This document shows positions 1 through 7,396 of a stretch of DNA of 11,361 nucleotides, one piece after another. Origin of the DNA: Bacteroidales bacterium (GTDB lineage Bacteria > Bacteroidota > Bacteroidia > Bacteroidales > JAAUTT01); contig JAAUTT010000064.1 of NCBI GenBank assembly GCA_012031335.1, forward strand, positions 1-11,361. Reading direction: 5' to 3'. The notes beneath the pieces are model-generated. The model did no database searches and had not been told where the DNA came from. It saw only the letters and a program-made list of their open reading frames with translations. Every line of letters starts with the position of its first letter. Position 1 is the stretch's first letter. The translations under genes and the position numbers were made by a program.

Positions 1-403
1 AAGCCAGGTTAAACTTTGTTTCCTTATCTGTAGGGTTTAATTTCAATGATTGCTTATAGGCTTTAATACTTTCGTCGAGTTTTATTGGCTTTAAGGTATG
101 AATTACCAAGATTATAATAAATATTAGCCAGGTCTTTTCTGTCTTTGGCTTCGGAAGTCAGGGAACTGTATTTGGAAGCTGCATCCAGATATTTGTTTTG
201 TTTGTAAAGCACATTGCCAACGTTGTAATTGGCTTCGAGCGATTGTGGCTTTTTTCCAGCGCTTTACGGTACGACTCTTCTGCCTCAGTAAATTTATCTG
301 CTTTATAGTCTTTATTTCCCTGTCGGATTAATTTCCTTTCTTCCTGAGCATTAATAGAGCTCATGATTCCAAAAAACGTTATAATTAAAATTAAACTTTT
401 CAT
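1..403 (-). CDS. batC: BatC-like TPR protein, C-terminus beyond window, two frameshifts as read
   Basis: Secreted or periplasmic tetratricopeptide protein, last of the Bat genes visible. The start ATG at 403 opens a signal peptide (MKSLILIITFFGIMSSINAQ), followed by helical TPR repeats: a first unit with GNKDYKADKFTEAEESYRKA, then ANYNVGNVLYKQNKYLDAA, then YYNLGNSYLKANKLDESIKA with KLNPTDKE. Two single-base errors must be corrected to read this through: one A is missing in the run at 250-255 (EKKPQSLEANY resumes in the next frame) and one base is extra in the run at 80-83 (KANKLDES resumes). The start lies 2 nt after the restored batB stop. The family role in Bacteroides is aerotolerance/stress resistance, with a biochemical function still unresolved; TPRs suggest it binds the VWA partners BatA/BatB. 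Identification rests on TPR content plus position directly after batB. Confidence 0.85.
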
Positions 404-405
404 AA

Positions 406-1456
406 CTATCGGGTTTGAAGAAAAAAGTTGAATACGTTTTAAGCCAACGGGATTTTTCTTTTCAAGTAATAATGAATTCAATAAACAGAAAAAGGAAAGC
501 CAGAGCAAGGGTCCATTGATACTGATCTTCGTAATCGGTATAGATTTTAGCCTTATATTCGGCTTTTTTAAGTTTGGAAATCTGGTCCATTACAACGTCG
601 AGGCCCATATCGGCTCCGGAAGCTATCACAAACTGTCCTTTACCTGCATCTGCCACCTCGCTCAAAACCCTGGCGTCCATTTTAGATATTACAATATTTC
701 CTTCGTTATCTTTCATGTAAGACTTTTTTCCGTTTTCAATTACCGGAATGGGAACGCCATTTTGAGAGCCAACGCCTATCACATTTATGGAAATTCCTTT
801 CCCGGCTGCTTCTTCGGCGGCCTTAACAGGATTGTCCTCATGGTTTTCACCGTCCGAAATCACAATAATTGTTTTATCTGCATCCGTTGCCCTGAGAATG
901 ACCTGCCTGCCAGGTTAATGGCTGCTCCAAGGGCAGTACCCTGTATCGGCACCAAATTGGGATGAATAGTGGATAAGAACATTTTGGCGGAAACATAGTC
1001 GGAGGTTACCGGGAGTTGGGTGTATGCTTCACCTGCAAATACAATGAGCCCGATACGATCTGCCCGAAGTTTATCCACCAGTCGGGATATGGCTTGTTTT
1101 GAGCGTTCTAGCCGGCTGGGCGCGATATCCTCGGCAAGCATACTATTCGAAACATCCAGTGCAATAATTATTTCGGCTCCTTTTCGCTTTGCTTCCTGAA
1201 GTTTAATACCAAGCTGAGGGCCAGCCAGCGAAATTATAAGAAAAGAAAGGGCAAGCATTAAGAAAACAAATTTCCATATTGGTCGTGAATGGGATACATC
1301 GGGAATCAAATCCATTACCATACGGCTATCGCCATATGCTTTAATAAGTTTTTTCTTGCGGAAAAGTCCCCATATATAAAGCAATGTTAATAATGGCAGA
1401 GCTGCAAATAAATACAGCATATAAGGACGTGCAAATTGAAATATTTCGGTTTCCAT
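406..1456 (-). CDS. batB: BatB, membrane-anchored VWA-domain protein, frameshifted as read
   Basis: VWA-domain inner-membrane protein of the Bat complex. TM segments lie near residues 12-30 and 61-78, then the VWA domain carries the metal-ion-dependent adhesion site: DVSNS at 101-105, Thr in LPVTSDY, and Asp in ISDGENHE. The ATG at 1456 lies 4 nt after the batA stop. One G is missing in the run at 890-892; the frame ends prematurely at LAGRSFSGQRM and resumes as ATDADKTIIVISDGEN. As read, the second half stops at 462 with FIEFIIT. However, the next frame continues with LEKKNPVGLKRIQLF, which resembles the usual basic C-terminal tail of the family. Removing one base near 465-470 and one from the A run at 421-426 would end the protein at a TAG at 408-406 just before batC (about 349 aa). 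The N-terminal frameshift is certain; the C-terminal extension is inference. Acts with BatA and presumably MoxR. Confidence 0.88.
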
Positions 1457-1460
1457 AGTA

Positions 1461-2449
1461 TCAGGGTATGGTTTTGAATATTGTTAACCGTGCTGTAATT
1501 TCCATAATCAGAAGTATGCCGGCAATGGCCAGCAACCAGAAATATTCATCGTTACGTTTGGTAAAATCGGTATATTCAATTTTAGATTTTTCCATTTTAT
1601 CAATTTCGGCATAAATTGACCTGAGTTTTTCATTATCGGTGGCTCTGAAATATTTTCCTCCTGTTTCGGTGGCTATTTTCTTAAGAATAGCTTCGTCAAT
1701 TTCAACCGGTACCTGCATATATTGTAAACCGAAATTGGTAGGTACGGGAGCAAGGGCCTCACCGATGGTTCCTACACCGATGGTATACACCCTTATTCCG
1801 AAAGTTTTTGCAATTTCGGCTGCAGTTACAGGCGCTATCGAACCTGCATTGTTAACACCATCGGTAAGTAAAATAATCACCTTGCTTTTGGCATCACTAT
1901 CTTTTAAGCGGGTAACTGCAGTTGCAAGTCCCATACCAATCGCGGTCCCATCTTCTATCATCCCGCACTTTATATCTTTAAAAAGATTTATCAGTACAGC
2001 ATGATCAGTTGTTAAAGGGCATTGGGTAAAACTTTCTCCGCTGAAAACAACTAATCCCATGCGTCGACCGGCCGACCAGAAATAAATTGTGTAGCCACTT
2101 CTTTGGAAGCCTCCAGTCGATCGGGATTAAAATCTTTGGCAAGCATACTTGTTGAAATATCGAGCGCTATTACGATGTCTATTCCTTCGGTTATCTGGTT
2201 ACGCTGACTATTTTTTGACTGAGGCCTGGCAAGCACAATCACTATTAGAATCAATGCCAGGAATCGCATAATATAAATCAGGTGACGTAACCGGACTTTC
2301 CATGAGGTTTGAGCTTTTAAAGGATCCAGTGCCGGCACCCTGAGTGTTGGATGTATCTTCCCGTTTCTGAAAAAATACCAGGCAATGAGCGCTGCAACAG
2401 GAATCAGTAGCAGAAATAACAGAGGATTGGCAAAGCTAATATTCATCAT
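1461..2449 (-). CDS. batA: BatA, membrane-anchored VWA-domain protein, one frameshift as read
   Basis: VWA-domain inner-membrane protein, 329 aa after correction, the usual size for BatA. TM helices lie at about residues 10-27 and 56-74, with a C-terminal TM near 303-322 (YFWLLAIAGILLIMEITARL), so the VWA domain sits between membrane anchors. The metal site is complete: DISTS (97-101), Thr in FTQCPLTTDH (about 147) and Asp in LLTDGVNN (about 197). One base, probably C, is missing near 2063: the first part ends at ISGRPVDAWD, while the homologous continuation RMGLVVFSGES begins in the next frame. The start at 2449 (an MM pair) lies 4 nt after the upstream gene, and the stop is 4 nt before batB, giving translational coupling. 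Proposed role: part of the aerotolerance complex, possibly a MoxR client; the molecular function in this family is not established. Confidence 0.9.
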
Positions 2450-2453
2450 ATCG

Positions 2454-3443
2454 TTAATCTTTTCCTGTATCGTTTTGATCCGATGGCGTTTCGGAAAGAG
2501 GTTTTAAAACTTCTATTTTAGTACGGTTTACAAACATATAAGCACTAAGTATGGATACTTCATTATCCTGGGGAAGCGGTTCATCCTTAGCAAATTTAAC
2601 AAGGTCGGCCTGTATAAGTAATTTCGAAAATGCAGTTTTCATTTCTATATCCTGATTCAACTCCATTTCAAGAGTATTTAGGATTTCGTCGCTTGTCATT
2701 TCCATTGCATTAATCGAAAACCGACCCCAGATGTATTGCCGGAGGATATCCGTAATCCGGGTATAATAAAGCTTAACCTGATTATTTTGCCATAGTTTTT
2801 CGTTCCTTAAGGTATCCAGTTCTCTAAGAGCAATTATATGAGCAGGTTCTTCTGGTTTTTTAATGGCAAAAATCGGTTTATTTTTCCGATAACGAACAAT
2901 AATCCAAATTATTAAGCCAACATAACAAGGATTAAAAACCCAATGAGCAGTTCATGTTTAATTTCGGCCAACGAAAAAGGGGTATTCATTACCGGTTTTA
3001 TATCCAATTATGTTTTTTGCAGTATCAATAGGAATTGTATTTACTCCCAGAAAAAGTTCCTGTGAGGTAATGGTGTCTTTTTGGTCGCCTATTAAAATTG
3101 CAAATTTGTAAGGGGGGATTTTATGGTAACCACTATCGAAAGATGTAATGAGAAATTTTTTTCTGATTACAAGGTTATCATCTTTCCTGGATGTGTCAGC
3201 CGGGTCTGCCTCAATTATTTCAATCTTGGAAGTCAAAGTGTCTTTAAATACAGGAAAAGTTACTTTTACCTTTTCAGGTTGTTCGAGTTCGATGGTAAAA
3301 GTAAGCTGGTCGCCTATCAGAATTTTGGTTGTATCAAGGTATGTTTGAAGCTTAATTTTTTGCGAAAAAGCCTGTGTGGTCGACATTAAAAGGAATACTG
3401 TCAGCCACAATAAATATCGCTTCAATCGATAAACCGCATGCAT
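2454..3443 (-). CDS. BatD-like secreted, single-TM protein of the bat operon, two frameshifts as read
   Basis: About 329 aa after correction. Signal peptide at residues 1-28 (ends STTQAFSQ), then a beta-rich periplasmic domain (IKLQTYLDTTKILIGDQLTF, then a segment ending SGYHKIPPYKFAI). One TM helix lies at about 165-183 (ELLIGFLILVMLGLIIWIIV), and then a cytoplasmic helical domain of about 145 residues contains LRELDTLRNEKLWQ, a YYTRITDILRQYI motif and a C-terminal S/T-rich tail. This architecture (exported beta domain, TM, cytoplasmic helical tail with YYTxxTDILRxYI) is typical of the membrane proteins found between DUF58 and batA genes, similar to BatD/DUF4381-type proteins. As read it is three pieces: an extra G in the pair at 3004-3005 and a missing base near 2917-2920. 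Start 3443 is 2 nt after the DUF58 stop, and the stop is 4 nt before batA. It could link periplasmic signals to the cytoplasmic MoxR/DUF58 partners; that is inference. Confidence 0.8.
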
Positions 3444-3445
3444 AA

Positions 3446-4310
3446 TTACCTGTTTTTAAAAATGTTTATCAATGGTTTAATATAATCTTCGTTTGTGCGG
3501 ATTGAGGCATTGTCGACACCACTTTTCCTGAACAACTGAACCAGTTTCTGTTGTCGTGTTATCCACCAGTTCCTGTATGCATTTCGTGTTTGAGTATCAA
3601 AAGTATCGACCCATTTCCAACTGCCGGTTTCAGCATCCTGCAGTTTCATCAGACCAACCGGGGGCATTTCGGTTTCGCGTGGATCGTATATCTGTAATGC
3701 AATCAAATCGTGCTTTTGATTTGCAATACGGATAGCATCTTCAAAATCAGGTGCAATAAAATCACTTATCAGGAAAGATATACTCTTTTTTTTGATAGCA
3801 TTTGTCAGATATCGCAGCGCTTCGGAGATATTTGTAGTTTGTTCCTGAGGTTCAAAGTCCAGAAGCTCACGGATAATCCGTAATATATGGCTGCGTCCTT
3901 TTTTTGGAGGAATAAACTTTTCGACTTTATTACTGAAAAGTATTGCTCCAATTTTATCGTTATTTTGAATTGCAGAGAAAGAAAGTACAGCTGCTATTTC
4001 AGTAATGAGTTCGCGCTTGGTGCGCATGGCAGTTCCAAAATTGCGTGAACCGCTTACGTCAATAACAAGCATCACAGTAAGCTCCCTTTCTTCCTCAAAA
4101 ACTTTTATGAAAGGATGGTTAAAACGGGCTGTTACGTTCCAGTCTATATTCCGGATATCGTCTCCATACTGGTATTCACGTATTCACTGAAAGCCTATGC
4201 CACGACCCTTAAAGGCGCTATGGTACTGACCTGCGAAAAATATTCGACGATAATCCCCTTGTTTTTATTTCAATCTTCCTTACTCTTTTTAATAGTTCCG
4301 ATGCTTCCAC
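3446..4310 (-). CDS. DUF58 domain protein (VWA-like), three frameshifts near its N-terminus as read
   Basis: Cytoplasmic DUF58-family protein, about 287 aa after correction. The first part restores as EASELLKRVRKIEIKTRG, LSSNIFAGQYHSAFKGRG, then FSEVREYQYGDDIRNIDWN with VTARF; GDDxRxIDW is the DUF58 signature. A VWA-like metal site DVSGS follows at about residues 84-88. The C-terminal domain includes SFLISDFIAPDFE and ends in PLINIFKNR. Three indels fall in the first 50 codons: an extra base in the A run at 4236-4240, an extra one in the CC at 4194-4195, and a missing one near 4182 (inside an 8-bp tandem repeat, GTATTCAC twice, 4172-4187). The proposed start is GTG at 4310, 2 nt after the upstream stop; no in-frame ATG fits better, and an ATG miscalled as GTG is possible. 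DUF58 proteins pair with MoxR ATPases. Intact from 4075 to 3446. Confidence 0.87.
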
Positions 4311-4312
4311 GG

Positions 4313-4719
4313 TTACTTATTTTTAGGAGTTACAATTACACTGTAAAACCATTCTTCTTTTTTCAGAATTACTTTATAGGTAAAGCCATTATGCTTATAA
4401 TTCCATTCGTTTGAAGATATTTTCTTGTATTTTTTATTGAATTCGGTAACTGTTTTTTTAAAGGATGAATAATCACTCATCAGTTTTGTAGATGTGCAGA
4501 TGTCATCTTTTGAAAGAAATACAAGAAAAGTCTTTTCATCAAACCTGTCGATAAATTTTATATAATTGAAAGTTGTATTTCTGCTGGTGTTATCGATCAC
4601 GAAATTTGTTTCCTTCATTTTTCGGTAACTTCTTCGCGTGATAAACCAATGAGATGCTGTGCCGATAAAGAACCTGCACAGATCAATAACAGAAACAATA
4701 TTCCAATTTTTCTTACCAT
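4313..4719 (-). CDS. Small secreted protein of unknown function within the bat operon
   Basis: About 135 aa after correction. I do not recognise a named family with certainty. The ATG at 4719 begins one base after the moxR stop and opens a clear signal peptide (MVRKIGILFLLLICAGSLSAQ), followed by HLIGLSREEVTEKMKE. One A is missing in the run at 4618-4622, so the uncorrected reading begins only at MKETNFVIDN. The mature protein is lysine- and aromatic-rich, with NYIKFIDRFDEKTFLVFLSK, a CTSTKLMSDYSSFKKTV segment, and a beta-rich end (FTYKVILKKEEWFYSVIV). The opening GLSREEVTEKM resembles the helix of small periplasmic domains that begin G(K/L)SxxEV, but that is weak. There is one cysteine after the signal peptide and no lipobox. 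Its location between moxR and DUF58 suggests a periplasmic accessory of the Bat system; this is inference. Confidence 0.75.
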
Positions 4720-4720
4720 G

Positions 4721-5716
4721 CTAAGGAACTTCTACAGTGTTTAATATTTCAGTGATGATATCTTCTGTGGTGATGTTTTCAGCTTCAGCCTCATATGTTA
4801 ACCCGATGCGGTGGCGTAAAACCTCGTGGCAAACCGCACGAACATCTTCAGGGATAACATAACCACGACGTTTAATAAATGCATATGCTTTGGAAGCCAT
4901 TGCCAAACTGATACTTGCCCGTGGAGATCCTCCATATTGAATCAGATTCTGGAATTTGGCCATGTTATATTCCTGAGGATAACGGGTAGAGAAAATAATA
5001 TCGAGAATATACTTTTCAATTTTCTCGTCCATATAAACATCTTTTACAACATCACGGGCTTTGAGAATATCTTCGGGACGGAGAATTTTATTTGCCGTAG
5101 GGAATGTTTTAGCCAGGTTCTGACGGATAATACCTCTTTCTTCTTCTTTTTTAGGATAATCAATTACCACTTTCAGCATAAAACGGTCAACCTGCGCTTC
5201 GGGCAGCGGATATGTACCTTCCTGTTCAATGGGGTTCTGTGTAGCAAGCACAAGGAATGGCTTATCCAGTTCAAATGTTTTTGAACCAATGGTTACCTGT
5301 TTTTCCTGCATCGCTTCAAGTAAGGCACTTTGAACTTTTGCCGGAGAACGGTTAATTTCATCGGCAAGAATAAAATTGGAGAAAATAGGTCCTTTCTTAA
5401 CCAGGAAGTTTTCTTCCTTCTGGCTGTAAATCATGGTACCGATAAGGTCGGCTGGTAAAAGGTCGGGCGTAAACTGAATACGGTTAAATTTAGCATCGAT
5501 GGTATCGGCCAGGGTTTTAATTGCCAATGTTTTTGCCAGCCCGGGGACTCCTTCCAGCAAAATATGACCATCGGAAAGCAGACCGATAAGAAGACTTTCA
5601 ATAAGCTGCTTTTGTCCGACAATTACTTTTCCCATTTCAATCTGAAGGAGATCGACAAAAGAACTATCTCTCTGAATACGTTCGTTTAACTCCCGGATAT
5701 TCACTGTTTCGCTCAT
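4721..5716 (-). CDS. moxR: MoxR-family AAA+ ATPase
   Basis: Cytoplasmic AAA+ ATPase of the MoxR family, 331 aa, full length and uninterrupted. It hydrolyses ATP and acts as a chaperone-like factor for VWA-domain proteins encoded beside it. Visible motifs: Walker A GVPGLAKT (56-63), Walker B FILADE (115-120) followed by INRSPAKVQSALLEAMQE, sensor 1 around LATQN (157-161), and the arginine in QVDRFM (178). The C-terminal lid contains GGSPRASISLAMASKAYAFI and PEDVRAVCHEVLRHRI. It is the promoter-proximal gene of the operon. The leader just upstream of the ATG is very A-rich on the coding strand, as expected for Bacteroidota starts, which rarely use a Shine-Dalgarno. It is one of only two genes here without a frameshift. 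Confidence 0.96.
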   Translation of the reverse strand: MSETVNIRELNERIQRDSSFVDLLQIEMGKVIVGQKQLIESLLIGLLSDGHILLEGVPGLAKTLAIKTLADTIDAKFNRIQFTPDLLPADLIGTMIYSQKEENFLVKKGPIFSNFILADEINRSPAKVQSALLEAMQEKQVTIGSKTFELDKPFLVLATQNPIEQEGTYPLPEAQVDRFMLKVVIDYPKKEEERGIIRQNLAKTFPTANKILRPEDILKARDVVKDVYMDEKIEKYILDIIFSTRYPQEYNMAKFQNLIQYGGSPRASISLAMASKAYAFIKRRGYVIPEDVRAVCHEVLRHRIGLTYEAEAENITTEDIITEILNTVEVP

Positions 5717-5968
5717 ATTGAATTAATTATGATTATTCTTTTTTTATTTTTTTAATTTGGCTGCACGAAAATAGCAGTTTTTGATTTTATGCCCATGTTA
5801 AAAAAAGTTAAACAAAATTTGAGACATACATGGTAAATATACCACAGATATTTTGTCCTTGTCGGATAATAATTGGCAACCTGTCTAATATCCTTTACAT
5901 TTGCTAACGATTACAATAAGGTTTTAATACTTTTATTGAAAGTAAGAGGCTAATTAGGATTTAAAAAC
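5717..5968. promoter_or_regulatory. Divergent intergenic region between moxR and truA
   Basis: AT-rich 252-bp spacer between divergent genes, so it must contain promoters for both the bat operon and truA. Directly upstream of moxR, the coding strand is an A-rich tract with two A7 runs. No convincing TTTG/TAnnTTTG pair with the proper spacing was found for the bat operon. Near-matches to the -7 element (TATTTTCG near 5766-5773, TATATTTA near 5834-5841) lack a partner box at the right distance. No riboswitch or structured RNA was recognised. Confidence 0.5.
5872..5903 (+). promoter_or_regulatory. Candidate Bacteroidota-type promoter for truA
   Basis: A perfect TAnnTTTG -7 box (TACATTTG, 5896-5903) is preceded 20 nt upstream by ATTG (5872-5875), one mismatch from the TTTG -33 consensus of Bacteroidota housekeeping sigma factors. 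It would start transcription about 55-60 nt before the truA ATG at 5969. Pattern match only. Confidence 0.4.
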
Positions 5969-6765
5969 ATGCCACGTTTTTTTTCTGTATATACAATATA
6001 AAGGAAGCCATTATCATGGTTGGCAAAACAGCCCAATGCTTTAACTGTTCAGCAGGTGCTGGAAGATAAAATTGCTGTTTTACTTAACCGAAAAGTTGAA
6101 ACAACCGGAGCGGGAAGAACCGATACGGGAGTTCACGCCAGGGAATTTGTTGCACATTTTGATTGGGATGATGACTTAATAAATATTAAGGAACATTTTA
6201 TATTTAAAATGAATTGCTTGTTGCCTGCAGACATTGCGGTTCTGGACTTAAGGATGGTGTCTGTTGAATCTCACGCCAGGTTTGATGCTGTTTCACGAAC
6301 CTATGAATATCATTTAACAAAAGCGAAAGATCCGTTTTTAACAGAATATGCATGGTTTTACCCCTGGCCTTTGAATTTGGAAAAATTGAATGAAGCCTGT
6401 GCCATATTGAAGGAATACAATGATTTCACAAGCTTTAGTAAGCTTCATACCGATGTAAAAACCAATAATTGCATTATTTCCTTTGCACATTGGGGAATGA
6501 ATGGAAATAATATTGTATTTACTATTCAGCAAATCGTTTTTTAAGAAATATGGTTAGAGCAATTGTTGGTACTTTTATTGAAATTGGGAAAGGCAAAATA
6601 AACGTTTCGGACTTAAGGCAGATTATTGAAGGAAAAAACCGAAATTTTGCAGGAACTTCTGCACCCGCTCATGGACTTTATCTAACAAAAATTGAATATC
6701 CTGATTCACTTTTTTTAATAAAAACATTTTTTATTAAATCAGAATATTTCGTAATTTTCATATAA
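5969..6765 (+). CDS. truA: tRNA pseudouridine(38-40) synthase TruA, three frameshifts as read
   Basis: Cytosolic enzyme that isomerises uridines 38-40 in the anticodon arm of tRNAs to pseudouridine. Corrected N-terminus from ATG 5969: [20 protein letters not shown] then [15 protein letters not shown]. The catalytic motif [11 protein letters not shown] has Asp at about residue 52, and the RTYEYHL tyrosine, FTSFSK and [11 protein letters not shown] motifs are all present, ending [11 protein letters not shown]. Breaks: one T too many in the eight-T run at 5977-5984, one A missing at 6025-6028, one G missing near 6529. As read the last piece ends at 6765 with an unusual hydrophobic tail after DSLF. 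One fewer T in the run at 6710-6716 would give a stop right after DSLF (about 6718), making a typical length near 249 aa. Identification is firm; the true 3' end is uncertain. Confidence 0.92.
6714..6738. terminator. AT-only inverted repeat at the end of truA
   Basis: A perfect 11-bp inverted repeat (TTTAATAAAAA, loop CAT, TTTTTATTAAA; arms 6714-6724 and 6728-6738). It overlaps the 3' end of truA as read, but would lie at or just past the stop if the protein ends at DSLF. It could be a weak terminator or simply AT-rich coincidence: there is no GC stem and no separate U tract. Confidence 0.3.
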
Positions 6766-6866
6766 AGGTGTTAGTTATTTTGATTTTAACTGATTTTTTC
6801 AGGAATACTTCTCAATACGTAACCTAACTTCATTATCGACGTAAATAGGCGAAAACAATCAAACCT

Positions 6867-7382
6867 ATGAAAAAGTATTTACTGTTTATTGTACTGCTTT
6901 TGTTAAATGGCTACAATAAGTTATCTGCTCAATCTTCCATACCTGCTGCTCAATCAGTTTTCATGTATAATTTTACCCGACTAATTGAATGGCCCGCCGA
7001 ATTCAAAACTGGAGATTTTAGTATCGGAGTTATTGGATCCAACGAAGTATTTAACGAATTGAAAAATTATACCAATTCCAAAATGGTTGGAGCTCAGCCG
7101 ATCAAAATTATTAAGTTTAATTCTGCTGCTGAAGTTTCCAAATGCCAAATTTTGTTTGTTGCGTACGGAAAAACAAAGGAACTTCCTGAAATCCTTGCAA
7201 AACTTGGCGCGAAAGGCACTTTAGTGGTTTCAGAAAATAAGGGAGCCATTGAAAAGGGCTCTGCCATTAATTTTGTCATTTTGGAAGACAAACTTAAATT
7301 CGAATTGAAATTATCCAATGCAACCAGCAATGGATTAAAGATACACTCCAATCTGGAGAATATGGCTTCTACAAAATATTGA
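6867..7382 (+). CDS. YfiR-domain (DUF4154) secreted protein
   Basis: Exported 171-aa protein of the YfiR/DUF4154 family, intact as read. Signal peptide at residues 1-22 (LLFIVLLLLNGYNKLSAQ), then the family pattern: AAQSVFMYNFTRLIEWPAEF (WP at 42-43), FSIGVIGSNEVFNEL, CQILFVAYG, GTLVVSENKGAIEKGSAINF, and a terminal LKFELKLSNATSNGLKIHSN. In Pseudomonas, YfiR is a periplasmic repressor of the diguanylate cyclase YfiN and uses disulfides. Here only one cysteine remains after the signal peptide, so that redox switch is absent. No diguanylate cyclase is adjacent; the next gene, 14 nt downstream in the same direction, is a methyl-accepting chemotaxis protein. The likely role is periplasmic ligand sensing that signals through that receptor (inference). 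The start ATG 6867 gives a canonical signal peptide. The 100-bp upstream gap shows no convincing promoter. Confidence 0.88.
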   Translation: MKKYLLFIVLLLLNGYNKLSAQSSIPAAQSVFMYNFTRLIEWPAEFKTGDFSIGVIGSNEVFNELKNYTNSKMVGAQPIKIIKFNSAAEVSKCQILFVAYGKTKELPEILAKLGAKGTLVVSENKGAIEKGSAINFVILEDKLKFELKLSNATSNGLKIHSNLENMASTKY

Positions 7383-7396
7383 TAAAAATTAACCCT

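Noticed and set aside
242..262. Possible programmed ribosomal frameshifting, for example the AAAAAAG-type slippery run in batC and the T8 run in truA
   Set aside because: The shifts occur in nearly all genes, in both directions, many at non-slippery sites (2063, 2917-2920, 4182, 6529), and in genes not known for recoding. Sequence error explains all of them together.
516..965. Open frames opposite batB (plus strand), and similar antisense frames at 1639-2004, 3123-3389, 4826-5284, 7094-7351 and 8311-8565
   Set aside because: They are shadows of conserved genes on the other strand, with no recognisable domain or start region.
4172..4187. Tandem GTATTCAC direct repeat as a mobile-element target duplication
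   Set aside because: It lies inside the conserved DUF58 signature, has no element between the copies, and its exactness arises from the missing base at about 4182.
4115..4414. Plus-strand frame across the DUF58 start and the end of the small secreted gene
   Set aside because: The minus strand encodes the DUF58 N-terminal signature here once indels are corrected; the plus frame is open only by chance.
5766..5841. Bat operon promoter from TATTTTCG or TATATTTA near-matches
   Set aside because: Neither has a TTTG-like -33 box at 19-21 nt spacing; AT-rich sequence yields such octamers by chance.
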